From positions 310,001-374,000 of the forward strand of contig CAVZPR010000002.1 of the NCBI GenBank assembly GCA_963777285.1: 64,000 bases of DNA. Reading direction: 5' to 3'. The position numbers and the translations under genes were made by a program. Origin of the DNA: JAFARE01 sp963777285. GTDB lineage: Bacteria > Chloroflexota > Dormibacteria > Aeolococcales > Aeolococcaceae. The notes under the pieces are model-generated. The model worked only from the letters and a program-made list of their open reading frames with translations. It was not told the origin of the DNA and did not search any database. Shown here piece by piece: positions 32,403 through 41,776 of the stretch (positions are counted from its first letter, which is position 1; each line of letters begins with the position of its first letter).

Positions 32403-33659
32403 ATGGCGCAGGGCACGAATGCCGCACCGGAGCACGAGACAGCCGGCGCTGACGCGCCGGTACGCAGCTACGGCGCGCTGCTACGCGTCCCCGGCTTCCG
32501 CTCGCTGATGACCAGCGCGCTGCTGTCGCGAACCGCCTTGGTGATGTCCACCGTCGTGTTCGTCCTCTTCTCGCTCGCCCGCTTTCATTCCGCGAGCGTG
32601 GCGGGGCTCAGCGTCTTTCTCCTGATCTTTCCGGGGCTGGCCGTGAGCCCGCTCACCGGAGCGCTGCTCGATCGTCTGGGGCGGCGGCGGCTGATGGCCG
32701 CCGACTTCGTGGTGGCGGCCGCCGGTGTGTCCCTGGTCAGCACCCTCGCCCAAACCGGCCGGCTGAGCGTCGCCGGCCTCCTGGTCATCGTCTCCGCCGT
32801 CTCGCTCACCAGCACCCTCAGCGCAGCGGGTACCCGATCGCTGCTGCCGCTCACAGTCCCCGCTCATCTCTGGGAACGGGCCAACGCCGCCGACACGATC
32901 GGCTATGGCGCGGCGAGCGTGGCCGGTCCCGCTCTCGCGGGAGCGCTCACGCTCGGGGTGGGGCCGTCAGGTGCGCTCCTCTTCGTCGCGGGCGGCTACC
33001 TGCTGGCCGCGATCGTCCTCTTCGGCATTCACGAGCCCCCCCGCGAGGACCGTCCTCACCACGGCGTCCTGCGCGATGCCTGGCTGGGACTCCGCTACGT
33101 GGTGCACAACCGGTCGCTGCGCTGGCTGGCCATCTCCACGTTCTTCGCCAACGTCGGCTTCGGCATGGTCATCGTCGCCCTGCCGCTCCTCGTCTTCCGC
33201 CTTCACGGCAACGCCGGCGTGGTCGGCGAGCTCTTCGCATGTGAGGGACTGGTGGGCATCCCCGCGTCACTTCTCGCCGGTCGCCTTCGAATGCAGGGGA
33301 GGGAGCGGCGCATCCTCAGCCTCAGCGACGTGGTGCTGGGCGCGGTCACGCTGCTCCTCCTGCTACCGGCCATTCCACTCCTCGCCGTGGCCATGGCGTT
33401 GACCGGCGCCTCCGACGGACCGGCCGGGGTCGCGCTCTTCTCCTTCAGGCAGCGGCGCACCCAACGCGCCTGGTACGGGCGTGCCTTTGCCGTGTCGATG
33501 AGCCTGAACTACGCCGGTGCGCCCATCGGTTCTGCGCTCGCCGGCCCGCTGATCGCGAGGTCGCTCGATCTCACGGTCACCGGCGCGGCCGTCCTGGCGC
33601 TGATCTCGGCGGTGGTCGTCTGGCGCATCCCCCGCCACGGGGACCCGCCCGCGGCCTGA
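32403..33659 (+). CDS. Major facilitator superfamily transporter
   Basis: 418 residues with about twelve hydrophobic helices. The A-motif-like loop GALLDRLGRRRLMAADFV between helices 2 and 3, and a polar central loop (EPPREDRPHHG) before the second half, are typical of MFS_1/MFS_3 efflux carriers similar to enterobactin or macrolide exporters. The nearest -10-like element is TATCGT, eight bases before ATG 32403. Monocistronic. Substrate cannot be inferred. Confidence 0.85.
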   Translation: MAQGTNAAPEHETAGADAPVRSYGALLRVPGFRSLMTSALLSRTALVMSTVVFVLFSLARFHSASVAGLSVFLLIFPGLAVSPLTGALLDRLGRRRLMAADFVVAAAGVSLVSTLAQTGRLSVAGLLVIVSAVSLTSTLSAAGTRSLLPLTVPAHLWERANAADTIGYGAASVAGPALAGALTLGVGPSGALLFVAGGYLLAAIVLFGIHEPPREDRPHHGVLRDAWLGLRYVVHNRSLRWLAISTFFANVGFGMVIVALPLLVFRLHGNAGVVGELFACEGLVGIPASLLAGRLRMQGRERRILSLSDVVLGAVTLLLLLPAIPLLAVAMALTGASDGPAGVALFSFRQRRTQRAWYGRAFAVSMSLNYAGAPIGSALAGPLIARSLDLTVTGAAVLALISAVVVWRIPRHGDPPAA

Positions 33660-33694
33660 AACCTCGTCGGCCACAGCCGGAACCCTCACGCTGG

Positions 33695-33723
33695 TTGACA
33701 GATAGTGTGATAGCGGCTATGTT
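33695..33723 (+). promoter_or_regulatory. Near-consensus promoter of the DUF6458-like gene
   Basis: TTGACA (33695-33700), 17-bp spacer, TATGTT (33718-33723). It is the best sigma-70-type promoter in the window. It is followed by GGAGG (33745-33749) ten bases before the ATG, so this gene, unlike many here, has a leader with a strong ribosome-binding site. Confidence 0.8.
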
Positions 33724-33759
33724 GGGAAACCGGCAACCCGCTATGGAGGTTATCTGACC

Positions 33760-34005
33760 ATGGGTCTTGGAGTGGGAATCTTCCTGGTGGCGATCGGTGC
33801 GATCCTCGCCTGGGCCGTGAACGTGGACACGTCATCGGCCGGGGTGAACCTGCACACGATCGGCTACATCCTTCTGGCGGTGGGCGCTCTGGGCATCGTG
33901 CTGTCCCTCGTCTTCTGGTCCTCATGGGCGGGCCCGGGCTACTGGAGCCGTCGTCGCGAGACCACGGTGGGCCCCGGAACGACCACCACGATCGACCAGC
34001 CGTAA
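33760..34005 (+). CDS. DUF6458-like small membrane protein
   Basis: 81 residues: two membrane helices (MGLGVGIFLVAIGAILAWAV and IGYILLAVGALGIVLSLVFW) and a polar C-terminus ending in TTVGPGTTTTIDQP. The G-x-G-x(2)-F-L-x-A-x-G-A-I-L opening matches the small actinobacterial DUF6458 proteins. Very strong promoter, Shine-Dalgarno sequence and terminator imply high expression as a single-gene unit. Function unknown. Confidence 0.82.
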   Translation: MGLGVGIFLVAIGAILAWAVNVDTSSAGVNLHTIGYILLAVGALGIVLSLVFWSSWAGPGYWSRRRETTVGPGTTTTIDQP

Positions 34006-34025
34006 GTTCCCCGTCTGCCGTTTGG

Positions 34026-34053
34026 AAGCGGCCGGCCGCAAGGCCGGCCGCTT
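34026..34053 (+). terminator. Strong GC hairpin terminator with GCAA tetraloop
   Basis: AAGCGGCCGGCC (34026-34037) and GGCCGGCCGCTT (34042-34053) form a perfect 12-bp stem closed by the GNRA loop GCAA, 20 bp after the DUF6458-like stop. Only CTTCTTC follows instead of a long T-run, common in high-GC genomes. Confidence 0.8.
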
Positions 34054-34174
34054 CTTCGTGTCTGGACGTGATGGAGGGCTCGGACCGCGGCGCTGGTCCC
34101 TTTCGCTACGGTAGGCCGGACCGGCACACGCCGAGGGACACGAAGCGGGCGGGGCGGATGCGCAGGAGGACGCC

Positions 34175-36547
34175 ATGGCGGTAGTGGCCACACCCCGGCC
34201 GGTGGCCGGCCCCGCGCCCGCAGAGCGGGGACGGCGCGCGGCCGACAGCCTCGTCGTCATCGCCTTCGTGGCCTCGGGGGCGGCCGGGCTGATGTACCAG
34301 GTGGTGTGGTCGCGGCAGCTGGTGCTGGTGTTCGGCAACACCACCGAGGCGATCGGCACGATCGTCACCGCGTTCATGGCCGGTTTGGGACTGGGCGGCC
34401 TGGCCGGCGGCTTCCTCGGCCCGCGACTGCGGCACCCGCTGCGCGTCTACGCGGCGATCGAGATCGCTGTGGGATGCGCGGCGCTGCTCGTTCCCGTCGG
34501 GTTTCACCTCATCGAGGGCGCCTACCGCTCGGTGTACGACACGACCTCCGCCGGCCAGCTGACCCTGGTGCGTCTGCTGCTGACGATGGCCGTGGTGACT
34601 CCGGTCACCTTCCTCATGGGACTCACGCTGCCACTGCTCACGCGCCATCTCGTCACCACGATGCACACGGCGGGCAAGCGCATGGGCCGTCTCTACAGCG
34701 CGAACACCTTCGGCGCCATGGCCGGGACGCTGGTGTCCGGCTTCATCCTCATCGAGATCATCGGCCTGTCCGCGACCACGCATGTGGCAATCGCGCTCAA
34801 CCTGCTGGCCGGACTGGTCGCCCTCGCGGTGAGCACGCGTACGGGGGTCGCGAACCGGGAGCAGCCGGACATCGACGGCGTCGCGGTGGCGCGCGCACCG
34901 CTCACGACGCGGATGCGACGTCTGGTGTACGCCGCGACGTTCGTGTCGGGCTTCGTGGCGCTGGCTCTGGAGGTGCTCTGGACGCGCATGCTCGCCGAGG
35001 GCACCGGCTCGCGCATCTACAACTTCGTGATCATCCTCGCTGTGTACCTGGCCGGCATCGCCGCCGGCGGCTTCGCGTACCGCATCCTCAGCAGCCCGCG
35101 GCGCGACACGGTGAGGGTGCTGTCGCTCGCTTTTCTCATCATCGCGGCAAGCACGCTGCTCACGGTGCCGCTCACCACGTTGTGGCTCTCGACGCTCAAC
35201 ATGGCCCGCGCCTTCATGCTGCTGCCGGCGACGCTGTGCATGGGCTATGCGTTTCCGCTGTCGGCCCGGATGCTGGCGCGCGACCCGGCGCACAGCGCAC
35301 GAAGCATCGGTACGTTGTACGCGTGGAACACGGTCGGATCGATCCTTGGTTCGCTGGCCGCGGCGTTCGTGCTCGCAGGCACCCTGGGCACCAACAGCTC
35401 GGTCCTGGTGCTCAGCGCGGCTGAGGCGGGGGTGGCGCTGCTGCTCGTCGTCGCCGGCCCCGGAGTGCGCCGCGCGCCCTCAATGCGGCTTTCCCTCGCC
35501 GCCGGCGCGTTCGTGCTGGCGCCGGTGATCCTGGTGGCCACGGGCTCGCCGGTGCTGCTGACCGCGACCGACCACCGGCTGGCCGCCACCGGCCTCCCCT
35601 TCCGCCACACCGAGGATCGCCTCTCCACCGTCGACGCGCTCGGCGGCCCTCCGGCGCGGCGTCGCCTGTTCGTCAGCGGCACGGCAATGACGTCACTGAG
35701 CGTCGACACCAAGCTGATGGCGTACATCCCCAAGGTGATACGGCCCAACGCGCAGAACTTCCTCGACATCTGCTTCGGCATGGGCACGACGTTCCGGTCC
35801 GCGCTGATACTCGGCATGCACACCGACGCGGTGGATCTCTCGCCGTCGGTGCCGTGGCAGATGCCCACGTTCTACCCCGACGCCGAACAGTACCTGCACA
35901 GCCCGCTGGCACGCGTGATCACCGCGGACGGTCGCAACTACCTCCACCTCACATCGCGCACGTACGACGTCATCTCCGTGGACCCGCCGCCGCCGATCAA
36001 CAGCGCGGGTGCCGTGGTGCTGTACACGCAGGAGTTCTACGCCGACGCCAAGGCGCGGCTGCGACCCGGCGGCCTTATGCTGGAGTGGCTTCTGTTCGGT
36101 GGCGTGCGGCTCGACGAGCTGCGCGAGCACCTGCACACGTTCCGCTCCGAGTTCTCCTACGTGCTGATCCTCATGAGCCCGGTCGGTGACGGCGTCTACA
36201 TGATCGGCTCCGATTCTCCGATCAGCTGGAACACCGCGACGGTGAACCGCATCATGGGATCGCCGTCCGCCACCGAAGACATCAGCGACGCGCCCGACTA
36301 CGCCCGGGTGATCGGAGACACTCCCTGGCCCGAGATGCTGCAGAGCATGGAATGGATGAACGGAGCCGACGTCGACACCTTCGCGGGCAGCGCCCCGCTC
36401 ATCACCGACGATCGTCCCCTGAGCGAGTACTTCTTCCTGCACGACCTCTTCGGCATCAGCAACGACCCCCTCATCTACTCGATCCAGCTGCGACGCCTGT
36501 GGCCGGGACTCGGCGGCCCGGCGGTGCAGATCTCGTCGAGCGGCTGA
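34175..36547 (+). CDS. Membrane-fused spermidine synthase-like protein
   Basis: 790 residues. The first ~460 form about 12-14 membrane helices of the fused MFS/spermidine synthase type (GAAGLMYQVVWSRQLVLVFG near the start, then LALEVLWTRMLAEG at the second half). The C-terminal domain resembles the spermidine synthase methyltransferase fold: FLDICFGMGTTFRSAL is the nucleotide loop, then VDLSPSVPWQM, VITADGRNYLHLTSRTYDVISVDPPPP and a YTQEFYADAKARLRPGG helix. Such proteins often lack polyamine synthase activity and their role is unclear. AGGAGG lies eight bases before ATG 34175. Confidence 0.85.
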   Translation: MAVVATPRPVAGPAPAERGRRAADSLVVIAFVASGAAGLMYQVVWSRQLVLVFGNTTEAIGTIVTAFMAGLGLGGLAGGFLGPRLRHPLRVYAAIEIAVGCAALLVPVGFHLIEGAYRSVYDTTSAGQLTLVRLLLTMAVVTPVTFLMGLTLPLLTRHLVTTMHTAGKRMGRLYSANTFGAMAGTLVSGFILIEIIGLSATTHVAIALNLLAGLVALAVSTRTGVANREQPDIDGVAVARAPLTTRMRRLVYAATFVSGFVALALEVLWTRMLAEGTGSRIYNFVIILAVYLAGIAAGGFAYRILSSPRRDTVRVLSLAFLIIAASTLLTVPLTTLWLSTLNMARAFMLLPATLCMGYAFPLSARMLARDPAHSARSIGTLYAWNTVGSILGSLAAAFVLAGTLGTNSSVLVLSAAEAGVALLLVVAGPGVRRAPSMRLSLAAGAFVLAPVILVATGSPVLLTATDHRLAATGLPFRHTEDRLSTVDALGGPPARRRLFVSGTAMTSLSVDTKLMAYIPKVIRPNAQNFLDICFGMGTTFRSALILGMHTDAVDLSPSVPWQMPTFYPDAEQYLHSPLARVITADGRNYLHLTSRTYDVISVDPPPPINSAGAVVLYTQEFYADAKARLRPGGLMLEWLLFGGVRLDELREHLHTFRSEFSYVLILMSPVGDGVYMIGSDSPISWNTATVNRIMGSPSATEDISDAPDYARVIGDTPWPEMLQSMEWMNGADVDTFAGSAPLITDDRPLSEYFFLHDLFGISNDPLIYSIQLRRLWPGLGGPAVQISSSG

Positions 36548-36612
36548 CGTCTCTCCCGAGACCGGCGGCGCGCGTTGCGCCGCGAAGCCGCGCGTGATGC
36601 CAAGATTCGTGG

Positions 36613-36993
36613 GTGCCGCGTGACTTCACCGTCATCCTCGAAGACCAGCCCGGCGAGCTGGCACGCCTGGGCGAGATCGCCGGCGAGACGGGCGTCAACC
36701 TCCGGGGCATCGGCGCCTTCACCGGGGAGGGGCGCGGCGTCATCCACCTCCTGGTCGACGATCGCGACGCGCGCCCGCTGCGCGACGCGCTGAAGAACGC
36801 TGCGGTGGGGCTTGCCGACGAACGCGAGGTGCTCGTCGTCGACCTCGAGGACCGGCCGGGGACGCTCGGCGAGCTGATGCGTCAGCTGGCCGACGCGAAC
36901 GTCAACGTCGAGCTGGCCTACACGACGTTCGGGGGTGTGCGCATCGTCATCGCGACGGACGACATGGAGAGCGCCCGCGCAGCGCTTCGCTGA
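36613..36993 (+). CDS. Tandem ACT-domain protein
   Basis: 126 residues made of two ACT-type halves: DFTVILEDQPGELARLGEIAGETGVNLRGI and VLVVDLEDRPGTLGELMRQLADANVNVELAY, each with the D-x-P-G-x-L-x(2)-L core that binds amino acids or other small ligands at domain interfaces. There is no catalytic domain, so it is a ligand-sensing regulator. GTG 36613 gives the natural start. It lies downstream of the membrane synthase-like gene and convergent with phoU. Ligand and partner unknown. Confidence 0.82.
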   Translation: MPRDFTVILEDQPGELARLGEIAGETGVNLRGIGAFTGEGRGVIHLLVDDRDARPLRDALKNAAVGLADEREVLVVDLEDRPGTLGELMRQLADANVNVELAYTTFGGVRIVIATDDMESARAALR

Positions 36994-37000
36994 TCCCGCC

Positions 37001-37687
37001 TCAGCCGAGATCCTCGAGGCCACCCGTCTCGGCGAAGATCAACTCCTCGGCGATGTTGGTCACGCGGTCGGCGATGCGCTCCAGGTAGTGGGCCACGAAC
37101 ACCAGCCCCGTAGCGCGCAGCGCCAGGCTGCCGTCCGCGGTCATCTGCTCGACAAGCGTCGCGAACACGCGACGGTACTGCATGTCCACGACGCTGTCTC
37201 GGCGCGCCACATCGCGCGCGCTCAGCGTGTCGCGCGATTCGACGGCCGCGAGCATGTCGCGTACCTGCGCCCCGCACAGCTCGGCCAGCGCGCCTAGCGG
37301 CTCGGACGACGGCTTGTCCGCCAGCTCGGTCATTGAGCGAGCGATCCGCGCGATGGACACGCAGTGGTCCGCCATGCGCTCCAACTCCGCCGACATGTGT
37401 TCAAAGCCGAGGATGTCCCTCAAATCGCGCGCCACCGGCGCCTGTGTGAGGATCACGTGGAAACACATGTCACGTATCTCGTGGTGCCGCTCGTTGATGG
37501 CCGCGTCACCCTCGATGACCGCCGTGCAGATGTCCGGATTTCGCGTGCGCAGCCCCCAGATCGCCCGCTCGATCGCGATCTCCACCTGCCGTGTCAGATC
37601 CATGACGCTGTCGCGGATGTGGTCGAGCTCCGCTTGCAGGGCCGGCCGGTGGCCGGAAGCGGCCGCGTCCGTCGGCTGCTGATTCAT
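37001..37687 (-). CDS. phoU: PhoU, phosphate transport regulator (paralogue 1)
   Basis: 228 residues. Two PhoU three-helix repeats: LQAELDHIRDSVMDLTRQVEIAIERAIWGL and a second half with MSAELERMADHCVSIARIARSM and VAHYLERIADRVTNIAEELIF, both carrying the E-R-x-A-D-x(3)-I/N metal-binding pattern. It links the Pst transporter to the PhoR kinase and dampens the Pho response when phosphate is ample. Last gene of the pst operon, nine bases after pstB. A second phoU lies at 45465-46136. Confidence 0.93.
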   Translation of the reverse strand: MNQQPTDAAASGHRPALQAELDHIRDSVMDLTRQVEIAIERAIWGLRTRNPDICTAVIEGDAAINERHHEIRDMCFHVILTQAPVARDLRDILGFEHMSAELERMADHCVSIARIARSMTELADKPSSEPLGALAELCGAQVRDMLAAVESRDTLSARDVARRDSVVDMQYRRVFATLVEQMTADGSLALRATGLVFVAHYLERIADRVTNIAEELIFAETGGLEDLG

Positions 37688-37696
37688 CCAGCCACC

Positions 37697-38536
37697 TCAG
37701 CCCACCCTGCCACTCACGTACGCCTCCGTCGCCGCGTTGGCGGGCGCCCCGAAGATCTGGCCGGTGGCGCCGAACTCGATGAGCCGCCCCGGTTCGCCGG
37801 CACGCTCGATGGTCATGAACCCCGTGTAGTCGGACACGCGTGTCGCCTGCTGCATGTTGTGGGTGACGATCACCACGGTGTAATCGGTCGTGATCTCCCG
37901 GATCAACTCTTCGATCTTGAAGGTCGCGATCGGGTCGAGGGCGGAGCAGGGCTCGTCCATGAGGAGGAGCGCCGGGTCCACTGCAATCGCCCGGGCGATG
38001 CAGAGGCGCTGCTGCTGGCCACCCGACAGCCTGACGGCCGGCTTGTGCAGACGGTCCTTGACCTCGTCCCACAGCTGCGCGCGGCGCAGCGCTCGCTCAG
38101 CGATGTCGGGGAGATCCCTGGACGGAGCGCTCCGTGCGATGCGCACTCCTATCACCGCATTCTCGAAGATCGACTTCGTGGGAAATGGGTTGGGGCGCTG
38201 GAACACCATGCCGATCTCGGTGCGCACCGAGCCTGGGTCGACCGCAGGGTCGTAGACGTCCTGACCTGCAAAGGTCACCGTGCCCTGCACGCGCGCCCCT
38301 GGGACCAGCTCGTGCATGCGATTGACGCAGCGCAGCACCGTGCTCTTGCCGCAACCGGAGGGCCCGATGAGGGCGGTCACCTTTCTCGGCGGCGCGGAGA
38401 CAGAGACCCCTTCGACCACCTTGTTTTTGCCGAACCACGCGCTCAGGTTCTCCACCGCGAGGCCTTGGCCGGCCGGCTCCGCGCGCTCCCGCTCAGGCGC
38501 GACCGGAGCCGCCACTGCAGCCGGATTCGTCGCCAC
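37697..38536 (-). CDS. pstB: Phosphate ABC transporter ATPase PstB
   Basis: 279 residues. Walker A GPSGCGKST, Q-loop VFQRPNPFP, signature LSGGQQQRLCIARA, Walker B ALLLMDEPCSALDP and switch His in VIVTHNM. The NRMHELVPGARVQG and FQRPNPFP segments are PstB hallmarks. GTG 38536 lies one base after the pstA stop; the open frame upstream to 38602 overlaps pstA and is unlikely. A ~20-residue Ala/Pro-rich N-terminal lead precedes the conserved domain. Confidence 0.95.
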   Translation of the reverse strand: MATNPAAVAAPVAPERERAEPAGQGLAVENLSAWFGKNKVVEGVSVSAPPRKVTALIGPSGCGKSTVLRCVNRMHELVPGARVQGTVTFAGQDVYDPAVDPGSVRTEIGMVFQRPNPFPTKSIFENAVIGVRIARSAPSRDLPDIAERALRRAQLWDEVKDRLHKPAVRLSGGQQQRLCIARAIAVDPALLLMDEPCSALDPIATFKIEELIREITTDYTVVIVTHNMQQATRVSDYTGFMTIERAGEPGRLIEFGATGQIFGAPANAATEAYVSGRVG

Positions 38537-38537
38537 C

Positions 38538-39425
38538 TCAGCGGCTCCCGACGGCGACTCGCCGCCCGAAGAAGCGCGCGGCCGCGGTGAGTATGAGCAC
38601 AATTGCGATGAGCGTCAGAGCGCCCGCCCAGGCCCGACCCTGCGCCTCCTGGAAGCCGGTGACCGCATTGTCGAAGATCTGCAGAGACAGCGTCGACATT
38701 CGCTTCCCAGGGTTCAGCTCGGTGAACAGGTCGTTGCCGAGCGCGGTGAGGAGGAGTGGCGCCGTCTCGCCCATGGCGCGCGCCACCGCCAGCATGGCAC
38801 CGGTGATGATGCCGGGAAGCGCCGTCGGAAGGCAGACTCGCATCACCGTCTGGCTACGCGTCGCGCCCAGCGCCAGGCTGCCCTCGCGCAAGTCATTGGG
38901 AACCAGGCGGAGCATCTCTTCCGTCGTCCTGGTCACGAGTGGCAGCATGACGATCGCCAGCGCCAGCGAGCCGGCAAAACCGGAAAAGCCAAACCGCGTC
39001 ACCCAGATCGCGTAGACGAACGCGCCGATGACGATGGTGGGTATGCCGATCAGCACGTCGTTGAAGAATCGCACCGTGCCCGAGAACCGCCCTCGGCCGT
39101 ATTCGACCAGGTAGATGGCGGCGCACACTCCCAGCGGGATCGCGATCGCTGCCGCGATGCCGACGATGATCAGGCTGCCCATGATGCCGTTGAAGAATCC
39201 ACCGCCGGCCGCCGACGGATCGCCCGGCGGGTTGTGCGTGAGGAAGTCCGGCCCCAGCGCTCCGGCGCCCTGGATCGCTACGTATACCAGCACCCAGGCA
39301 AGGACACCCAGCGCCACGACGACCGCGGTGATGAGTGCAGCCTGAAGTACGGCGTTCTTGGTGTGACGCCGGCGCAGCGAGGGGCGCTTCCCGAACAGCG
39401 GTGCAGCCGGTGCGAGGCTGCTCAC
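38538..39425 (-). CDS. pstA: Phosphate ABC transporter permease PstA
   Basis: 295 residues with about six membrane helices and the BPD_transp_1 coupling loop EGSLALGATRSQTVMRVCLPTALPGIITG. Family-typical stretches are IVGIAAAIAIPLGVCAAIYLVEY and FSGFAGSLALAIVMLPLVTRTTEEMLRLVP. The GTG at 39425 overlaps the pstC stop (GTGA). Forms the membrane channel together with PstC. Confidence 0.95.
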   Translation of the reverse strand: MSSLAPAAPLFGKRPSLRRRHTKNAVLQAALITAVVVALGVLAWVLVYVAIQGAGALGPDFLTHNPPGDPSAAGGGFFNGIMGSLIIVGIAAAIAIPLGVCAAIYLVEYGRGRFSGTVRFFNDVLIGIPTIVIGAFVYAIWVTRFGFSGFAGSLALAIVMLPLVTRTTEEMLRLVPNDLREGSLALGATRSQTVMRVCLPTALPGIITGAMLAVARAMGETAPLLLTALGNDLFTELNPGKRMSTLSLQIFDNAVTGFQEAQGRAWAGALTLIAIVLILTAAARFFGRRVAVGSR

Positions 39426-40435
39426 AGCGCCACTCCTCGGCGCACCACGGCGCGAGCGATCACGTTGACGGCCAGTGCCACCACGAGCAGCCAGAAGCCC
39501 ACTACGAAGAGCGACTCGAGATGGAACGGCTCCGTCGCCTCGGTGAACTCGTTGGCGATGACGCTCGACATGGTCGCGCCCTGGGAGAAGATGCTGGGGT
39601 TGATGTGCAGCACAGCGTTGCCGATCACCATGGTCACCGCGATCGTCTCGCCGAGCGCACGGCCGAGACCCAGCAGCGACGCGCCGACGATCCCTGACCG
39701 CGCTCGTGGCAGCACGGCGATGCGGATCATCTCCCAGCGTGTCGCGCCCAGGGCGAACGCAGCCTCCTTTTCGTTGCCCGGCGTGCTGCGAAACACCTCG
39801 CGACAGACGGCAGCGATGATCGGCAGGATCATGATTGCGAGGACGAGGCCTGCGGTGAAATACGAGACGCCGAAGAATGGTCCGCTGAAGGCGATGCCGA
39901 TCACCGGTACGGTCCCGAGCGTGCTGGTGAGAAACCCGACCACGGGTTTGATCGCCGGGATCAGCGCGAAGATCCCCCAGAACCCATACACGACGCTGGG
40001 AACGGCGGCGAGCAGGTCCACCAGCGACGAGAGCAGCTTCCCCACCCGTTGCGGCGCGATCTCGGTGATGACGAGCGCGGCGCCGACGGCCAGCGGCACG
40101 GCGAGGATCATCCCGATGACGGATGTCAGGAGGGTGCCGTAGATGAACTGGACGATGCCGTAAGGGTTCGGCGTGCTCGCCGCCGGATCGGCCTCGGAGG
40201 GCGCCCAGCGCGCGGACGTCAGGAACGAGAAGAACCCGTAGTGGCGGGTGGCCGGCAGCCCCTGGACGATGAGGAAGATGAACATCGCGGCGATGACAAC
40301 GAGCACGATGCCGCCGGCCAGCCGCACCACCATCCCGAACACCGTATCCCCCGGCCTGCGACGGTTCCGGCGAAGGGTCACCGACGGCGGTCGTCTCTCA
40401 ATCACGATGCCGCCGCCAAGTGCTGGCGACGGCAT
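39422..40435 (-). CDS. pstC: Phosphate ABC transporter permease PstC
   Basis: 337 residues; about six membrane helices. The permease loop is EAAFALGATRWEMIRIAVLPRARSGIVGA, with earlier segments LAVPLAVGAALVITEIAPQRV and AVPSVVYGFWGIFAL that are characteristic of PstC. ATG 40435 avoids overlap with pstS; an ATG at 40489 would extend 18 residues into the end of pstS. GTGA-coupled to pstA. Confidence 0.93.
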   Translation of the reverse strand: MPSPALGGGIVIERRPPSVTLRRNRRRPGDTVFGMVVRLAGGIVLVVIAAMFIFLIVQGLPATRHYGFFSFLTSARWAPSEADPAASTPNPYGIVQFIYGTLLTSVIGMILAVPLAVGAALVITEIAPQRVGKLLSSLVDLLAAVPSVVYGFWGIFALIPAIKPVVGFLTSTLGTVPVIGIAFSGPFFGVSYFTAGLVLAIMILPIIAAVCREVFRSTPGNEKEAAFALGATRWEMIRIAVLPRARSGIVGASLLGLGRALGETIAVTMVIGNAVLHINPSIFSQGATMSSVIANEFTEATEPFHLESLFVVGFWLLVVALAVNVIARAVVRRGVAL

Positions 40436-40466
40436 CACCGGCTCCCCCGTCAAGGCGACTGGCGGC

Positions 40467-41669
40467 TCACGTCGCCACTGGCGTCCCATTCAACGTGATC
40501 TTGTGCAGCTGGGCGATGCACAGCTTCTGCAGCACTGACCCCAGCGGCGTGTAGTTCTTGGCGGTGGCAAGGTCCTGACCCTTGGTGAGCACCCAGGAGA
40601 AGAAGTTCACCAGCGCCGCGGCCTTGGTCCGATCCGTCTGGTTCTGGTACACCAGCGCCCACGTCAGCCCCGTCACGGGATACGCCTCAGCGTTCTGCGA
40701 TTGGTCGACGATGTCGACCCGCAGATCACTGGGGTACGAGGTGATGCCAAGCGTTGCGTTCGCCGCCGTCTGCACGCACGGCTCGATGAATCCTCCAGCC
40801 TTGTTCTTCACGTCACCGTAGGTGAGGTGCTGAGCGATCGCGTAGCCCAGCTCCACATAACCGATGCCACCCTGCGTCTGCCCGATGGCCGCAGAGACAC
40901 CCTCGTTGCCCTTGCCGCCGATGCCGGTCGGCCAGGCCACCGTCTTGCCCACGCTCTTGCTGGAGCCGCCCAGCGCGCTCACCCACGCGGGGCTCTCCTT
41001 GGTGAGAAAGTCGGTGAAGATGAACGTGGTGCCGGATCCGTCGGAGCGGTGCGCCACAGCGATCGGAAGGTTGGGGAGCGTGACGCCGGGGTTCAGCGAC
41101 TGAATGGCGGGGTCGTTCCAGGTCGTGATCTGACCAGCGAAGATCTTGCCGAGCGTCTGGCCGTCGAACTTCAGGCCGCTCGCCACTCCCGGAAGGTTGT
41201 ACGCGACGACCACCGGCGCCTGCACCAGCGGGATCTGCACGACCGGGCCCTTCGCCTTGCTGATGTCGGAATCCGTCATGAACGCGTCGGAGTCCCCGAA
41301 GTCCACCGTGCCCGCTTGCAGCTGCTTGATGCCCGCACCCGACCCGACCGACTGGTAGGCGACCTGCACACCCGCGGTCGTCGCATAGGTCGAGGTCCAG
41401 ACCGACATCATCGGCGCCACGAACGTGGAACCGGCGCCGCTGAGACTGGTGGCCTGACCCGCCACCGTCGCCACGCCGTTGGTGTATCCCGGAGACGCGG
41501 CTGTCCCCTGGCAGACGGGCGTCGGGGTCGCGCTCGGCGCTGTCGTCGCGGCGTTGCCGGCACCACATGCTGCGAGCAGCACGGAGGTGGTCGCTGCAGC
41601 AGCGAGCCTGCTCCGCGTTCCGGCAAGGCGGTTCCGCGCGGCGACGAGCGAGAAGATCCTGTTCGTCAT
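40467..41669 (-). CDS. pstS: Phosphate-binding lipoprotein PstS
   Basis: 400 residues. Lipoprotein signal with lipobox LLAAC, then a periplasmic-binding-protein fold: LSGAGSTFVAPMMSVWTSTY is the N-terminal phosphate loop, VQVAYQSVGSGAGIKQLQAGTVDFGDSDAFM carries the second ligand-binding stretch, and AHRSDGSGTTFIFTDFL the third. Captures phosphate for PstCAB. ATG 41669 has the strong leader GGGATGAG; the open frame to 41741 precedes the signal peptide and is not used. A candidate PHO box lies 108-122 bp upstream. Confidence 0.95.
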   Translation of the reverse strand: MTNRIFSLVAARNRLAGTRSRLAAAATTSVLLAACGAGNAATTAPSATPTPVCQGTAASPGYTNGVATVAGQATSLSGAGSTFVAPMMSVWTSTYATTAGVQVAYQSVGSGAGIKQLQAGTVDFGDSDAFMTDSDISKAKGPVVQIPLVQAPVVVAYNLPGVASGLKFDGQTLGKIFAGQITTWNDPAIQSLNPGVTLPNLPIAVAHRSDGSGTTFIFTDFLTKESPAWVSALGGSSKSVGKTVAWPTGIGGKGNEGVSAAIGQTQGGIGYVELGYAIAQHLTYGDVKNKAGGFIEPCVQTAANATLGITSYPSDLRVDIVDQSQNAEAYPVTGLTWALVYQNQTDRTKAAALVNFFSWVLTKGQDLATAKNYTPLGSVLQKLCIAQLHKITLNGTPVAT

Positions 41670-41776
41670 CTCATCCCTTTCGAATCGTGAGCGCGCACCG
41701 GGCGATTCCTTCGTCGTCCTCGGCGTCGCAGGGCCTGCCACTTTCCCCAGCCTACGGGCCCACTTTTTGGCGGGGC

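Noticed and set aside
34106..35293. 395-codon minus-strand frame
   Set aside because: Antisense to the spermidine-synthase-like membrane protein; low-complexity His/Arg/Gln-rich translation.
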